64,000 bases of DNA from Micromonospora sp. FIMYZ51. Lineage in GTDB: Bacteria > Actinomycetota > Actinomycetes > Mycobacteriales > Micromonosporaceae. A program made the translations under genes and the position numbers. Positions 9,401 through 17,762 of the stretch are shown here, one piece after another. The notes below the pieces were generated by a model. The model was given only the letters and a program-made list of their open reading frames with translations, made no database searches and was not told where the DNA came from. The stretch lies in the NCBI RefSeq assembly GCF_038246755.1, contig NZ_CP134706.1, positions 2,852,001 through 2,916,000 on the forward strand, in the 5' to 3' direction. Each line of letters opens with the position of its first letter. The first letter of the stretch is position 1.

Positions 9401-12211
9401 ATGACCCTCGCCGAACCGACCCTGGCGGCACTGCGCGCACTCGGCGGTGACGTCCGCACCCGCGCGGTCGACCTGGCAGCGCTCGCCCACGATGCTTCGC
9501 ACTACCTGCTGCGCCCCCAGGCGGTGGTGACCGCCCGGGACACCACCCACGTCGCCGATCTGCTGCGGGTGGCGGCCGGGCACGCGCTGTCGGTGGCGTT
9601 CCGTTCCGCCGGCACGAGCCTGTCCGGCCAGGCCGGAACCGACGGGCTTCTGGTGGACACGCGACGCCACTTTCGCCGGATCGAGGTGTTGGCCGACGGG
9701 GCCCGGGTACGCGCTCAGCCCGGTGCCACCGTACGGGCGGTGAACGCGCACCTGGCACCGCACGGGACCCGGATCGGTCCGGATCCGGCGAGCGAGGCGG
9801 CGTGCACGATCGGCGGTGTGGTCGCCAACAACTCCTCGGGCATGGCCTGCGGCACCCAGTTCAACGCGTACCGCACCGTCGCGGCGATGACGTTCGTCCT
9901 CCCGTCGGGCACCACCGTGGACACCGCAGCGGGCGATGCGGACGAGCAGCTGCGGGCGGGTGAGCCGGCACTGTATGCCGGGTTGGCCGCGTTGCGCGAG
10001 CGGGTCCGTGCTGATCCGACCTCGGTCGCCCGCATCCGCCAGCAGTTCGCCATGAAGAACACCATGGGGTACGCGCTCAACGCGTTCCTCGACTTCGACC
10101 GGCCGGTGGATATCCTCAGCCACCTGCTCATCGGTTCGGAGGGCACGCTCGGCTTCGTCGGCGAGGTGACCTTCCAGACCGTGCCGGTCCGCCCGTACGC
10201 GGCGACAGCTCTGCTGGTCTTCGACTCGATCGATCGGGCCACGGACGCGCTGCCCGCCCTGCTCGCGGCCGGAGCACACACCATCGAACTGCTCGACGCC
10301 GCCTCGCTCCGGGTGGTCCAGCACGACCGGCACGCCGGCCCGGAGCTGGCCGGACTGGCGGTGGCGAACCACACCGCGTTGCTTGTCGAACTCCAGGCGA
10401 TGACCGCCGCCGAGCTCGACCACGAGCTGAGCCTGGCCCTGCCCACGCTCGACGCCCTGCCCCTGGCCACCGCTGCCACCTTCACCACCGACCCGCGCGC
10501 CCGCGCCGCCCTGTGGCAGCTGCGCAAGGGCCTCTACACCGCGGTCGCCGGTGCCCGGCCGGTCGGGACCACCGCACTGTTGGAGGACATCGTCGTCCCG
10601 CTCGACGTGCTCACCGCCGTGACGCGGCGGCTGACCGGGCTGTTCGCCACCCACGGGTACGACGGCGCGGTCATCTTCGGTCATGCCAAGGACGGCAACC
10701 TGCACTTCATGATCAATCCGCGCTTCGACGACCCCGACGAGGTGCGGCGCTACGACGCCTTCACGGAGGATCTGGTTGACCTCGTGCTCGGTGCTGGCGG
10801 GTCGTTGAAGGCCGAGCACGGGACGGGCCGGATCATGGCTCCGTACGTACGGCGTCAGTTCGGTGACGAGTTGTACGCGGTGATGCGCGAGGTCAAACGG
10901 CTCTGCGATCCGGCAGGCGTGCTGAACCCGGGCGTGGTGCTCTCCGACGATCCACGCATCCACCTCGCCCACCTGAAGACCACCCCGCCGGTGGATCCAC
11001 TGCTCGACACGTGCGTCGAGTGTGGCTACTGCGAGCCGGTCTGCCCCTCCCGGGACGTCACCACCACCCCACGGCAGCGCATCGTGCTGCTGCGGGAGAT
11101 AGCCCAGGCAGAGACCGAAGGCGACACCGCCCGCGCCCAGGAACTGCGGCACGACTTCGGGTACGAGGCCGTGGACACCTGCGCCGCCGACTCGATGTGT
11201 CTGGTTGCCTGCCCCGTCGCCATCGACACCGGTGCCGCCATGAAGGGCCTACGGGCCCGCCGCCTCGGCCCGGCCGCACAGCGCGGTGGCGCCGCCGTGG
11301 CCCGGCACTGGGCCGGCGCCGTGAGCGGCCTGAGGGGCGCGCTGCGCACCGCCGGTGCGCTACCGGACGGGCTGCTGTCGGTGGGGACCCGCACCGCGCG
11401 CCGGGTGCTGCCGACCGAATGGACCCCACACCTCGACGGTGACCTGCCCGGCCCCGGCCCCCGACGTTCCGCACCGGCCCGTCCGGCCGACGCGGTGGCC
11501 GTCTTCTTTCCGGCGTGTGTCGACTCGATCTTCGGCCCGGCCGACGGCGACGGCGTTTCCGCCGCCTTTTCGGCACTGTGCGAGCGGGCCGGGGTGCCGG
11601 TGGCCGTGCCCGCAGGCATCGCGGGCCTGTGCTGCGGGACGCCGTGGCGATCCAAGGGCCTCACCCGGGGATACGAGGAGATGGCAAGCCGTACGCTCAC
11701 CGCGCTCTGGGACGCATCGGCTGGTGGCCGCCGGCCGGTGGTCTGCGCAGCCGCCTCCTGCGCGCACGGGCTGCACGAGATCGGCGACGCGCTCGACGGC
11801 GACGACCTGACCCGCTTCCGAGCACTGACCGTGCTCGACGCGGTCAGCTTCGTCCGCGCGCAGGTGCTGCCCCAGCTGACCGTGCGGCGACGGCTCGGCG
11901 CGGTGGTGGTGCACCCGACCTGTGCCAGCGAGCACCTCGACTCAACGGCCGACCTCCGTGCCGTGGCCGCCGCGTGTGCCGAGCAGGTCGTCGTCCCGAA
12001 GACCTGGGGCTGCTGCGGCTTCGCGGGGGACCGGGGGCTGCTGCATCCCGAACTTGCCGCCGGGGCCACCGCCGCGCAGGCGGCCGAGATCGCCGAGCGG
12101 CGGTACGACGCGTACGTCTCCAACAACCGCACCTGCGAGTTGGGCATGAGCCGGGCGACCGGCCGGACGTACCGGCACGTCCTTGAATTGCTTGAGGACG
12201 TGACCAGGTGA
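9401..12211 (+). CDS. FAD-linked 2-hydroxyacid dehydrogenase fused to Fe-S (CCG) domain
   Basis: A 936-residue fusion of a GlcD-type flavoprotein and a GlcF-type iron-sulfur protein, as in D-lactate dehydrogenases of the Dld-II type. The FAD-binding part shows RSAGTSLSGQA, GATVRAVN and GGVVANNSSGM; the oxidase C-terminal part has FGHAKDGNLHF and KAEHGTGR. Around residue 535 comes CVECGYCEPVCPS (4Fe-4S ligands), later CADS..C..ACP, then two cysteine-rich CCG motifs (CCGTPWR, CCGFAGD). It would oxidise D-lactate or a similar 2-hydroxyacid and pass electrons towards quinones. ATG 9401 has better spacing from GAGGAG than ATG 9395. It is the last gene of the operon; the next gene converges. Confidence 0.9.
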   Translation: MTLAEPTLAALRALGGDVRTRAVDLAALAHDASHYLLRPQAVVTARDTTHVADLLRVAAGHALSVAFRSAGTSLSGQAGTDGLLVDTRRHFRRIEVLADGARVRAQPGATVRAVNAHLAPHGTRIGPDPASEAACTIGGVVANNSSGMACGTQFNAYRTVAAMTFVLPSGTTVDTAAGDADEQLRAGEPALYAGLAALRERVRADPTSVARIRQQFAMKNTMGYALNAFLDFDRPVDILSHLLIGSEGTLGFVGEVTFQTVPVRPYAATALLVFDSIDRATDALPALLAAGAHTIELLDAASLRVVQHDRHAGPELAGLAVANHTALLVELQAMTAAELDHELSLALPTLDALPLATAATFTTDPRARAALWQLRKGLYTAVAGARPVGTTALLEDIVVPLDVLTAVTRRLTGLFATHGYDGAVIFGHAKDGNLHFMINPRFDDPDEVRRYDAFTEDLVDLVLGAGGSLKAEHGTGRIMAPYVRRQFGDELYAVMREVKRLCDPAGVLNPGVVLSDDPRIHLAHLKTTPPVDPLLDTCVECGYCEPVCPSRDVTTTPRQRIVLLREIAQAETEGDTARAQELRHDFGYEAVDTCAADSMCLVACPVAIDTGAAMKGLRARRLGPAAQRGGAAVARHWAGAVSGLRGALRTAGALPDGLLSVGTRTARRVLPTEWTPHLDGDLPGPGPRRSAPARPADAVAVFFPACVDSIFGPADGDGVSAAFSALCERAGVPVAVPAGIAGLCCGTPWRSKGLTRGYEEMASRTLTALWDASAGGRRPVVCAAASCAHGLHEIGDALDGDDLTRFRALTVLDAVSFVRAQVLPQLTVRRRLGAVVVHPTCASEHLDSTADLRAVAAACAEQVVVPKTWGCCGFAGDRGLLHPELAAGATAAQAAEIAERRYDAYVSNNRTCELGMSRATGRTYRHVLELLEDVTR

Positions 12212-12257
12212 AGTCGCGCCGCGGCACGGAGCAGCGGCTCATCGGAAAGTGCGTCGG

Positions 12258-13127
12258 CTAGGGGCGCTTGTCGTAACTGTAGAAGCCGCGACCGCTCTTC
12301 TTGCCGAGAAAGCCGCTGTCGACCATGCGGGCCAGCAGCGGCGGCACGGCGTAACTGTGCTCCTTGGTCTCGATGTAGAGCGCGTCGGCGACCGCAGCGA
12401 CGGTGTCCAGGCCGATCAGGTCGACAAGCGCCAGCGGACCCATCGGGTGGGCGCAACCGCGCGTCATCGCGGTGTCGATGTCGGCCGCGGTGGCGACACC
12501 GGACTCCAGCATCCGCACGGCGGAGAGCAGATACGGGATCAGCAACGCGTTCACCACGAAACCCGGCCGGTCCGGCGAGCGGATGACCTGTTTGCCGAGC
12601 GTACCGCCGACGAAAGCCTCCGCCGCGAGATACGCCTTCTCGTCGGTGCGTAACGACCCGATCAGCTCGACCAGTGGAAGCACCTGCACCGGGTTGAAGA
12701 AGTGGATACCTATCACCCGGTCGGCACGCGCAGTGGCCCGGCCGAGCCTGGCGATGGGTATGGAGGAGGTGTTGGAGGCAAGGATGGCCTCCGGGCTTTC
12801 CACCACCTTGTCCAGGGCGGCGAAGACGTCGAGCTTCTTCTGCTCGTTCTCGGGCACACTCTCGAGCACGAACTGACGGTCGGCCAGGTCCCCGAGGTCC
12901 GTGGTGAACCGGAGCCGGGTGAGCGCGAGGTCTCGCGCCTGCGCCGACAGCTTGCCCTTCTCCACCTGCCGGGCAAGGGAGCCGAAGAGGCGCCGCTGGC
13001 TGCGGGCGACCGAGTCCGCTGTGGGCGCGGCGACGACGACGTCCAGGCCGTTGACGATGCAGAGCTCGGCGAAGCCGGCGCCCATCGTGCCGCCGCCCAC
13101 CACGCCGATGCGGGTGAAGTCGCTCAT
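12258..13127 (-). CDS. 3-hydroxyacyl-CoA dehydrogenase (3-hydroxybutyryl-CoA dehydrogenase type)
   Basis: A 289-residue NAD(P)-dependent dehydrogenase with the N-terminal GGGTMG dinucleotide loop, SNTSS, the HFFNPV catalytic-His segment, RPGFVVNALL and the C-terminal helical domain (AMTRGCAHPMGP). ATG 13127 overlaps the upstream stop (TGATG); the GTG at 13130 is an equally coupled alternative. In the context of a KAS III-like synthase and CCR, it would reduce a 3-oxoacyl-CoA to the 3-hydroxyacyl-CoA, which after dehydration becomes the CCR substrate. No crotonase is encoded nearby, so dehydration would need an enzyme from elsewhere. Confidence 0.92.
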   Translation of the reverse strand: MSDFTRIGVVGGGTMGAGFAELCIVNGLDVVVAAPTADSVARSQRRLFGSLARQVEKGKLSAQARDLALTRLRFTTDLGDLADRQFVLESVPENEQKKLDVFAALDKVVESPEAILASNTSSIPIARLGRATARADRVIGIHFFNPVQVLPLVELIGSLRTDEKAYLAAEAFVGGTLGKQVIRSPDRPGFVVNALLIPYLLSAVRMLESGVATAADIDTAMTRGCAHPMGPLALVDLIGLDTVAAVADALYIETKEHSYAVPPLLARMVDSGFLGKKSGRGFYSYDKRP

Positions 13128-14146
13128 CACGCACCGTCCCCGACGGTCCCGGCCCAGCGGAGCAGGCAGGTGCCCACCGACATGCCGCCGCCGAATCCGG
13201 CCAGGAGCACCAGGTCACCGTCGCGGATCGCGCCCGAGCGGTTGGCGCTGTCGAGCGCCACCGGCACCGACGCGCTGCCGATGTTGCCGTACCACTCCAG
13301 CGTGCGATGGGTCTGGGCACCGGCGAGGCGGCACCGCTCGACCAGTTCCTGGAGCAGCACACCGTTCGCCTGGTGCGGAACGAAATGGCCCACCTCGCTG
13401 AGTTCGGTGCCGTTGCGCGCCAGCAACGCCGCCAACATCGGTGGCACGTGTTCCATGACGAAATCACGTACGTCGCGGCCGTTCATCTTGAAGAAGTGGC
13501 CACCGTTCGCGACCGTGTCGTACGAGGTCGGCTGCCGGCTGCCGCCGGCCTCCACCCGGATCAGCCCGGCGGCGTCGCCACGGCTGGCGAGGTCGATGTC
13601 GATGATCCCGCGGCCGGTGGGCACCGCGCCCAGCACCGCAGCGCCGGCGCCGTCGCCGAGCAGCACGGCGGTGGTGCGATCGTCGAAGTCGAGGATCCGT
13701 GAGTAGACGTCCGCGCCGATGACCAGCGCACGCGTGCCCGGGCGCAAGGCCATGAGGCCCTGCGCCAACGCCATGGCGTAGACGAAACCGGCGCAGACGA
13801 CGTTCACGTCGAAGCAGGCCGCGCGGAACGCGCCCAGTTTCGCCTGCACCAGGCAGGCCGTCGGCGGCTGTGGGGAGTCGCCCGTCGAGGTGGAGACGAT
13901 GATGTAGTCGATTTCTCCGGGTTGCAGATCGGCCGCCGCGAGCGCCTGCACGGCAGCGTGGCAGGCGAGATCCGAGGTCGCCTCCTCCGGGGCGGCATAC
14001 CTGCGGCCACGGATCAAGGTCTTCCGCTCGATCCATTCGACCGTCGCGTTCGCCACACGTTCGGCGATCTCGTCGTTGGTGATCTCCGCCTTGGGCAGGT
14101 ACGAACCCGTACCCAGGATTCCGATCGCCGCCTGTCCTGTCGTCAT
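13127..14146 (-). CDS. 3-oxoacyl-ACP synthase III (KAS III/FabH-like)
   Basis: A 339-residue thiolase-fold condensing enzyme with the complete KAS III triad: Cys118 (VNVVCAGFVY), His258 (VPHQAN) and Asn288 (GNIGSASVP), plus the glycine-rich FGGGMSVG tail. KAS III enzymes condense an acyl-CoA with a malonyl thioester. Here it lies 1 nt after the CCR gene and overlaps the 3-hydroxyacyl-CoA dehydrogenase, so it is best read as the first step of extender-unit synthesis, making acetoacetyl-CoA or a longer 3-oxoacyl thioester. The chain length it accepts is not visible and decides which alkylmalonyl-CoA is made. Confidence 0.92.
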   Translation of the reverse strand: MTTGQAAIGILGTGSYLPKAEITNDEIAERVANATVEWIERKTLIRGRRYAAPEEATSDLACHAAVQALAAADLQPGEIDYIIVSTSTGDSPQPPTACLVQAKLGAFRAACFDVNVVCAGFVYAMALAQGLMALRPGTRALVIGADVYSRILDFDDRTTAVLLGDGAGAAVLGAVPTGRGIIDIDLASRGDAAGLIRVEAGGSRQPTSYDTVANGGHFFKMNGRDVRDFVMEHVPPMLAALLARNGTELSEVGHFVPHQANGVLLQELVERCRLAGAQTHRTLEWYGNIGSASVPVALDSANRSGAIRDGDLVLLAGFGGGMSVGTCLLRWAGTVGDGA

Positions 14147-14147
14147 G

Positions 14148-15494
14148 TCAGCCCACCGGCACGCTCTCGAAGGACCGGAGCGGATTCAGCCGCTCCGCAC
14201 CGATTTTTGCTCTCAGCTCGTGGTCGGTGACCCCGAGCCCTGGCGCAGGGGCCAGGCACAACATGCCGACCTTGCCGACGTGCTGGTTGGTCTGCACGAG
14301 GCGCGCGGCCTCACCGACCTCCGCGAGCGGATAGAGCGTCGACAGCGTCGGCATGATCTGTCCCAGGCCGAACAGTCGGTTGCACTCCCACTGCTCCTGG
14401 AGATTCGCCACGTGGCTGCCGATGACGCGTTTCAGCTTCATCCACAGGTAGCGATTGTCGAACTGATGGTGGTAGCCGGTGCTGGAGCCGCAGGTGACCA
14501 CGGTGCCGCCGCGGCGTACCACGAAGACGGACACGCCGAAGGTGGCCCGTCCGACATGCTCGAACACGACGTGCGGGTCCTCACCGGTCTCCCGGCGTAC
14601 GATCGCGCCGAGCCGCTTGCCGACCTCGATGACCTGGTCAGGGCCGATGTCGTGACCGTCGAGGCCGATCTCCTCGCGGTTGATCACCACGTCACAGCCC
14701 AGCTTGCGGAGCATCCGCTGCTTGCTCTCGGAGCCGACAACCCCGACCGGGATACCGCCGCCGTTCTTGACGAACTGGACGGCGTACGCACCGAGCCCGC
14801 CGGTCGCGCCCCAGACGAGAACGACGTCGCCCTGCTTGATCCGGGCACCCCGGTCGCTTACCAGCATCCGGTACGCAGTGCCTGCGCACAGGGTGTTCGC
14901 GGCGGCCTCCTCCCAGGTGAGGTGAGCCGGCTTCGGGATCAGCTGGCTGGCCCGGACCACGGCATAGTCGGCCAGCCCGCCGAAGTTCGTCTCGAACCCC
15001 CACGCCAGCTGCGACTCACCGAGCATCCCGTCGGCATGCGTGGCCGCTTCCTGATCGTCGACATAGGCCGGGCTCACCACCACGTGGTCACCGACGCGCC
15101 ATCGCCGTACCCCGTGCCCGATCCGCACCACCACGCCCGCGCCGTCCGAGCCCACCACGTGCTGGGGGAGGTCATGCCGAGCCGCCCAGCCACCCTGCTT
15201 GGCGTACCGCTTGAGGAACCGGAACGTCGGAATGGGTTCGAACATCGCCGACCACACCGTGTTGTAGTTGATGGAACTGGCCATCATGGCCACCAGTACC
15301 TCGTCCGGCGCCAGCTCCGGCATCGGGACCGCCCCCACGTGCAGCGACTTGCGTACGTCCTTGTCCGCCGTGCCGCGGAACATGTCGACATCCTGGGCGC
15401 GGATGTGGGCACCCAAATACGTGGACGGGAGAGGCGTGCGCTCGAGTTCCTCGGGTGAGGCCCCGGAACGAACCGCGTCAGACAGCGAACTCAT
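14148..15494 (-). CDS. ccr: Crotonyl-CoA carboxylase/reductase
   Basis: The 448-residue protein has the normal CCR length and belongs to the zinc-free medium-chain reductases. Residues tied to CO2 binding in characterised CCRs have counterparts: Asn in SINYNTVWSA, Phe-Glu in WGFETNFGG and His in HHQFDNRYLWM. The NADPH loop is WGATGGLGAYA. It reductively carboxylates an enoyl-CoA, for example crotonyl-CoA to ethylmalonyl-CoA. I chose ATG 15494; the frame continues upstream into the P450 end without a better start. It lies 19 nt after the P450 stop. It should feed the atypical AT of module 7. Confidence 0.95.
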   Translation of the reverse strand: MSSLSDAVRSGASPEELERTPLPSTYLGAHIRAQDVDMFRGTADKDVRKSLHVGAVPMPELAPDEVLVAMMASSINYNTVWSAMFEPIPTFRFLKRYAKQGGWAARHDLPQHVVGSDGAGVVVRIGHGVRRWRVGDHVVVSPAYVDDQEAATHADGMLGESQLAWGFETNFGGLADYAVVRASQLIPKPAHLTWEEAAANTLCAGTAYRMLVSDRGARIKQGDVVLVWGATGGLGAYAVQFVKNGGGIPVGVVGSESKQRMLRKLGCDVVINREEIGLDGHDIGPDQVIEVGKRLGAIVRRETGEDPHVVFEHVGRATFGVSVFVVRRGGTVVTCGSSTGYHHQFDNRYLWMKLKRVIGSHVANLQEQWECNRLFGLGQIMPTLSTLYPLAEVGEAARLVQTNQHVGKVGMLCLAPAPGLGVTDHELRAKIGAERLNPLRSFESVPVG

Positions 15495-15513
15495 GGACAC
15501 GCACACTCCCCGG

Positions 15514-16731
15514 TTACCAGGTGACGAAAATTTGGTGGATCTCCGGCAGCGGGCCCGGTTGCGGCGGACCCAGCTCGGCCGCGGGTACCGTGAGCCGTAG
15601 GCCGGGCAGCCGCCGGAACAGCGTCGAGTAGGCCACCTCCAGCTCCACCCGGGCGAGGTTGGCACCCAGACACTGGTGGATGCCGTGACCGAAGGCCAGG
15701 TGGTGCCGAGCCGAGCGGTGCAGATCGAGGGTGTCCGGATCCGGATACATGTCTTCGTCGCGGTTGGCCGCCGCGTTGGGCACGATGACGCCATCGCCCC
15801 GACGGATCAGGGTGCCACCGATCTCGACATCTTCGACGGCGACGCGGACGAGCAGGTCCAGCACGCTGAAGTAGCGCAACAACTCCTCCACCGCCCCGGA
15901 CAGCCGCTCCGGCTCGGTCTTGATGATCTCGAGTTGGTCGGGTCGCTCCAGCAGTGCGGCAACGCCGATGTTGAGCATCGCCACCGTCGGGCCCTGCCCT
16001 GCCGCGAAGATGACGAAGGCCAGGTTCGCCAACTCGTCGCGGGTGATCTCGCCCGAGGCGACATGCCTGGCGATCATCCGGCTGAGTACGTTGTCCGCCG
16101 GCTCATGCTCCAGTTCGTCGATCACCTGCAAGAAGTACTTGTGCGTCGCCTGCATGTGGCTGGCGAGGTTCGCCTGCGCGAACGCGATGGGCGTCTCCCT
16201 CGGCCCGGGCGGCACGAAGTTCGTGGCGACGAACTCCTGCATGGCGCTGCTGGAGAAGCCGAGGAGGCGGCAGATGACCCGGTCGACGAGCGGCCCGGAG
16301 AAGGCCGCGACCATGTCCACCGGCTGCTGTCTGGTGAGCATGTCGTCGATCAACTCGTCCGCGATCCGTTGGATCTCCGGACGCAGCGCGTTCATCCGCC
16401 GCATGGTGAACTCGCCGATCACCGCCTTGCGTAACCGGGTGTGCAGCGGCGGGTCCATGGTGGCCAGGGTCGGCAGCGCCCGCGCCGCCTCCAGAAGCTC
16501 GGTGTAGAGCGGAAAGCCCGGTCGGGTCATGTCCGAGCTGAACCGGGTGTCCGAGAGCACCGCGACGGCCTGGTCGTGCCGGGTGATGACCCACACCTTG
16601 TCGCCGTTGTAGAGGCTCCGGCGTGCCGGGGCCCCGGTCGATCTCATGCTCGCGTACTCGGCGGGCGGCTGGAAAGGACACTTGCGCGGCCCGGGAAAGT
16701 GAGCTTCCTCCATGGTCACCATTTCGGTCAC
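15514..16731 (-). CDS. Cytochrome P450
   Basis: A soluble bacterial P450 of 405 residues. It shows the haem loop FGHGIHQCLG, the ExxR pair in EELLRY and the helix-C segment MDPPLHTRLRK. The start is taken as GTG 16731, which has GGAAAGGA about nine bases upstream; the longer frame has no such site. The I-helix reads FAAGQGPTVAM, so the usual acid-alcohol pair (as in AGHETT) is replaced by Gly-Pro, which is unusual. As first gene of the extender operon beside a PKS, it most likely oxidises the polyketide after assembly. The position is unknown. Confidence 0.92.
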   Translation of the reverse strand: MTEMVTMEEAHFPGPRKCPFQPPAEYASMRSTGAPARRSLYNGDKVWVITRHDQAVAVLSDTRFSSDMTRPGFPLYTELLEAARALPTLATMDPPLHTRLRKAVIGEFTMRRMNALRPEIQRIADELIDDMLTRQQPVDMVAAFSGPLVDRVICRLLGFSSSAMQEFVATNFVPPGPRETPIAFAQANLASHMQATHKYFLQVIDELEHEPADNVLSRMIARHVASGEITRDELANLAFVIFAAGQGPTVAMLNIGVAALLERPDQLEIIKTEPERLSGAVEELLRYFSVLDLLVRVAVEDVEIGGTLIRRGDGVIVPNAAANRDEDMYPDPDTLDLHRSARHHLAFGHGIHQCLGANLARVELEVAYSTLFRRLPGLRLTVPAAELGPPQPGPLPEIHQIFVTW

Positions 16732-17107
16732 GGATACGGTTCCTTTCCGCAAGGCAGCCCAGATCGTTCCGGCCCGGATCATTGGCGGCCCGGATCCACG
16801 ATGCGGCGACTGTTCGCGGTCGCCTATCCACGCCCTGCACTCAACCGAATGCGAGAATGAAGCTACCGATGCATCGCCCCCTGTCGCTACCCCTTAGCGC
16901 ACCTAATTGTCAGGTCACAGGGGTGCCCGGTGCGGTGGCCGGCGACATACGGTGCAGCTCGCCACGCGGTCGCCGCAGCGGCACAGCCGAGGTTAGGGGT
17001 TGGCGAAGTCCCGACTGATCAGTACGGTTACGCCGTAGCAACAATGCCGAATTGTGCGATTCAAAAACGGCGATGTCAATCAAGACAAAGGTGAGGTGAG
17101 GGAGCCT
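16732..17107. promoter_or_regulatory. Divergent intergenic region, P450 operon / small protein
   Basis: This 376-bp gap must hold promoters for the leftward P450 operon and the rightward gene at 17108. It contains GGTTAGGGG at 16991-16999, the reverse of the CCCCTAACC boxes found upstream of the 18902 gene, a related CCCCTTAGC at 16890-16898, and an imperfect palindrome with ACCT/AGGT arms at 16901-16915. I cannot assign -35/-10 hexamers with confidence. No coding frame with the genome's codon pattern is present. Confidence 0.35.
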
Positions 17108-17425
17108 ATGAGTGTGGACGGCACGTGGCAGCTGGCGATCGACAGTCCGATAGGGCAACAGCCTGCCGTCGTCGAACTCAAGACCGACAACGGCGCGGTC
17201 ACGGGGAGCATGAAGAACTCGCTGACCGGTGTGGTTACCGACATCAACGAGGGCACCGTGGTCGGCAACAAGATTGATTTTGCGGTTTCGGTAACCCAAC
17301 CGTTCCCGCTGTCGATGAAGGTCTCGGCCACGTATGAGGGCAACTCCATGAGCGGCGAAGCGACGCTTCAGCCCTACGGCACATTCAAGCTCACCGGGGA
17401 ACGCTCTGACGGACCCGACGCCTGA
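17108..17425 (+). CDS. Small protein of unknown function, beta-rich
   Basis: The 105-residue product starts at ATG 17108 behind a GA-rich stretch (AGGTGAGGGAG). It has alternating hydrophobic and polar residues with Gly/Thr turns, which suggests an all-beta fold. The opening MSVDGTWQLAIDSPIG and repeated G..TGS/ATYEG patterns look lipocalin- or streptavidin-like, but I do not recognise a named family. There is no signal peptide or membrane segment. It is a single gene between the P450 promoter region and a large inverted repeat, near the PKS cluster. Any role in the pathway is unproven. Confidence 0.65.
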   Translation: MSVDGTWQLAIDSPIGQQPAVVELKTDNGAVTGSMKNSLTGVVTDINEGTVVGNKIDFAVSVTQPFPLSMKVSATYEGNSMSGEATLQPYGTFKLTGERSDGPDA

Positions 17426-17490
17426 GCGGGGACCTCGCTTTTCCCGCTAGCTTGATCTTTAACCTGGGGTCGGCTTGTATCGACCCTGGC

Positions 17491-17569
17491 TGATCATGGC
17501 CGCAGCCCTTGGTTGATCATTCTTCTTGTCTAGGGAAGAAGATCAGGGCCAAGGGCTGCGGGATGATCA
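17491..17569. repeat. Long imperfect inverted repeat (hairpin) between convergent genes
   Basis: Two arms of about 35 nt (TGATCAT and CGCAGCCCTTGG on the left, matched at 17535-17569) can fold into one long hairpin with small mismatches. A smaller hairpin (GGGTCG/CGACCC) precedes it at about 17465-17489. The structure lies between the convergent genes at 17108-17425 and 17763-18521, so it could serve as a bidirectional terminator. There is no T-run, and its length also fits the relic of a mobile-element end. Confidence 0.6.
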
Positions 17570-17661
17570 GTGTGCATGACACCGGGCGCTACCGGCGGCG
17601 AAGGCGGCACGCCGCAAGCGGGTTCAGGGCCGGTTCGTGCTCGGGCCGATGGTGCGGAGCG

Positions 17662-17722
17662 AACTCTCCTGCGACCCCAGCTTCGGCTCAGAAACTCTCC
17701 TGCGACCTCCAGCTTCGGCTCA
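17662..17722. repeat. Two tandem copies of a ~30-bp unit
   Basis: A 29-bp unit beginning AACTCTCCTGCGACC at 17662-17690 is repeated with one inserted base at 17693-17722. Both copies end in CAGCTTCGGCTCA. They lie in the non-coding spacer between the long inverted repeat and the thioesterase gene. I see no convincing coding frame in 17570-17762. Confidence 0.6.
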
Positions 17723-17762
17723 CCAGCGCAACCGCCGACGAATCGCAGCTGCTGAGCCCGGT

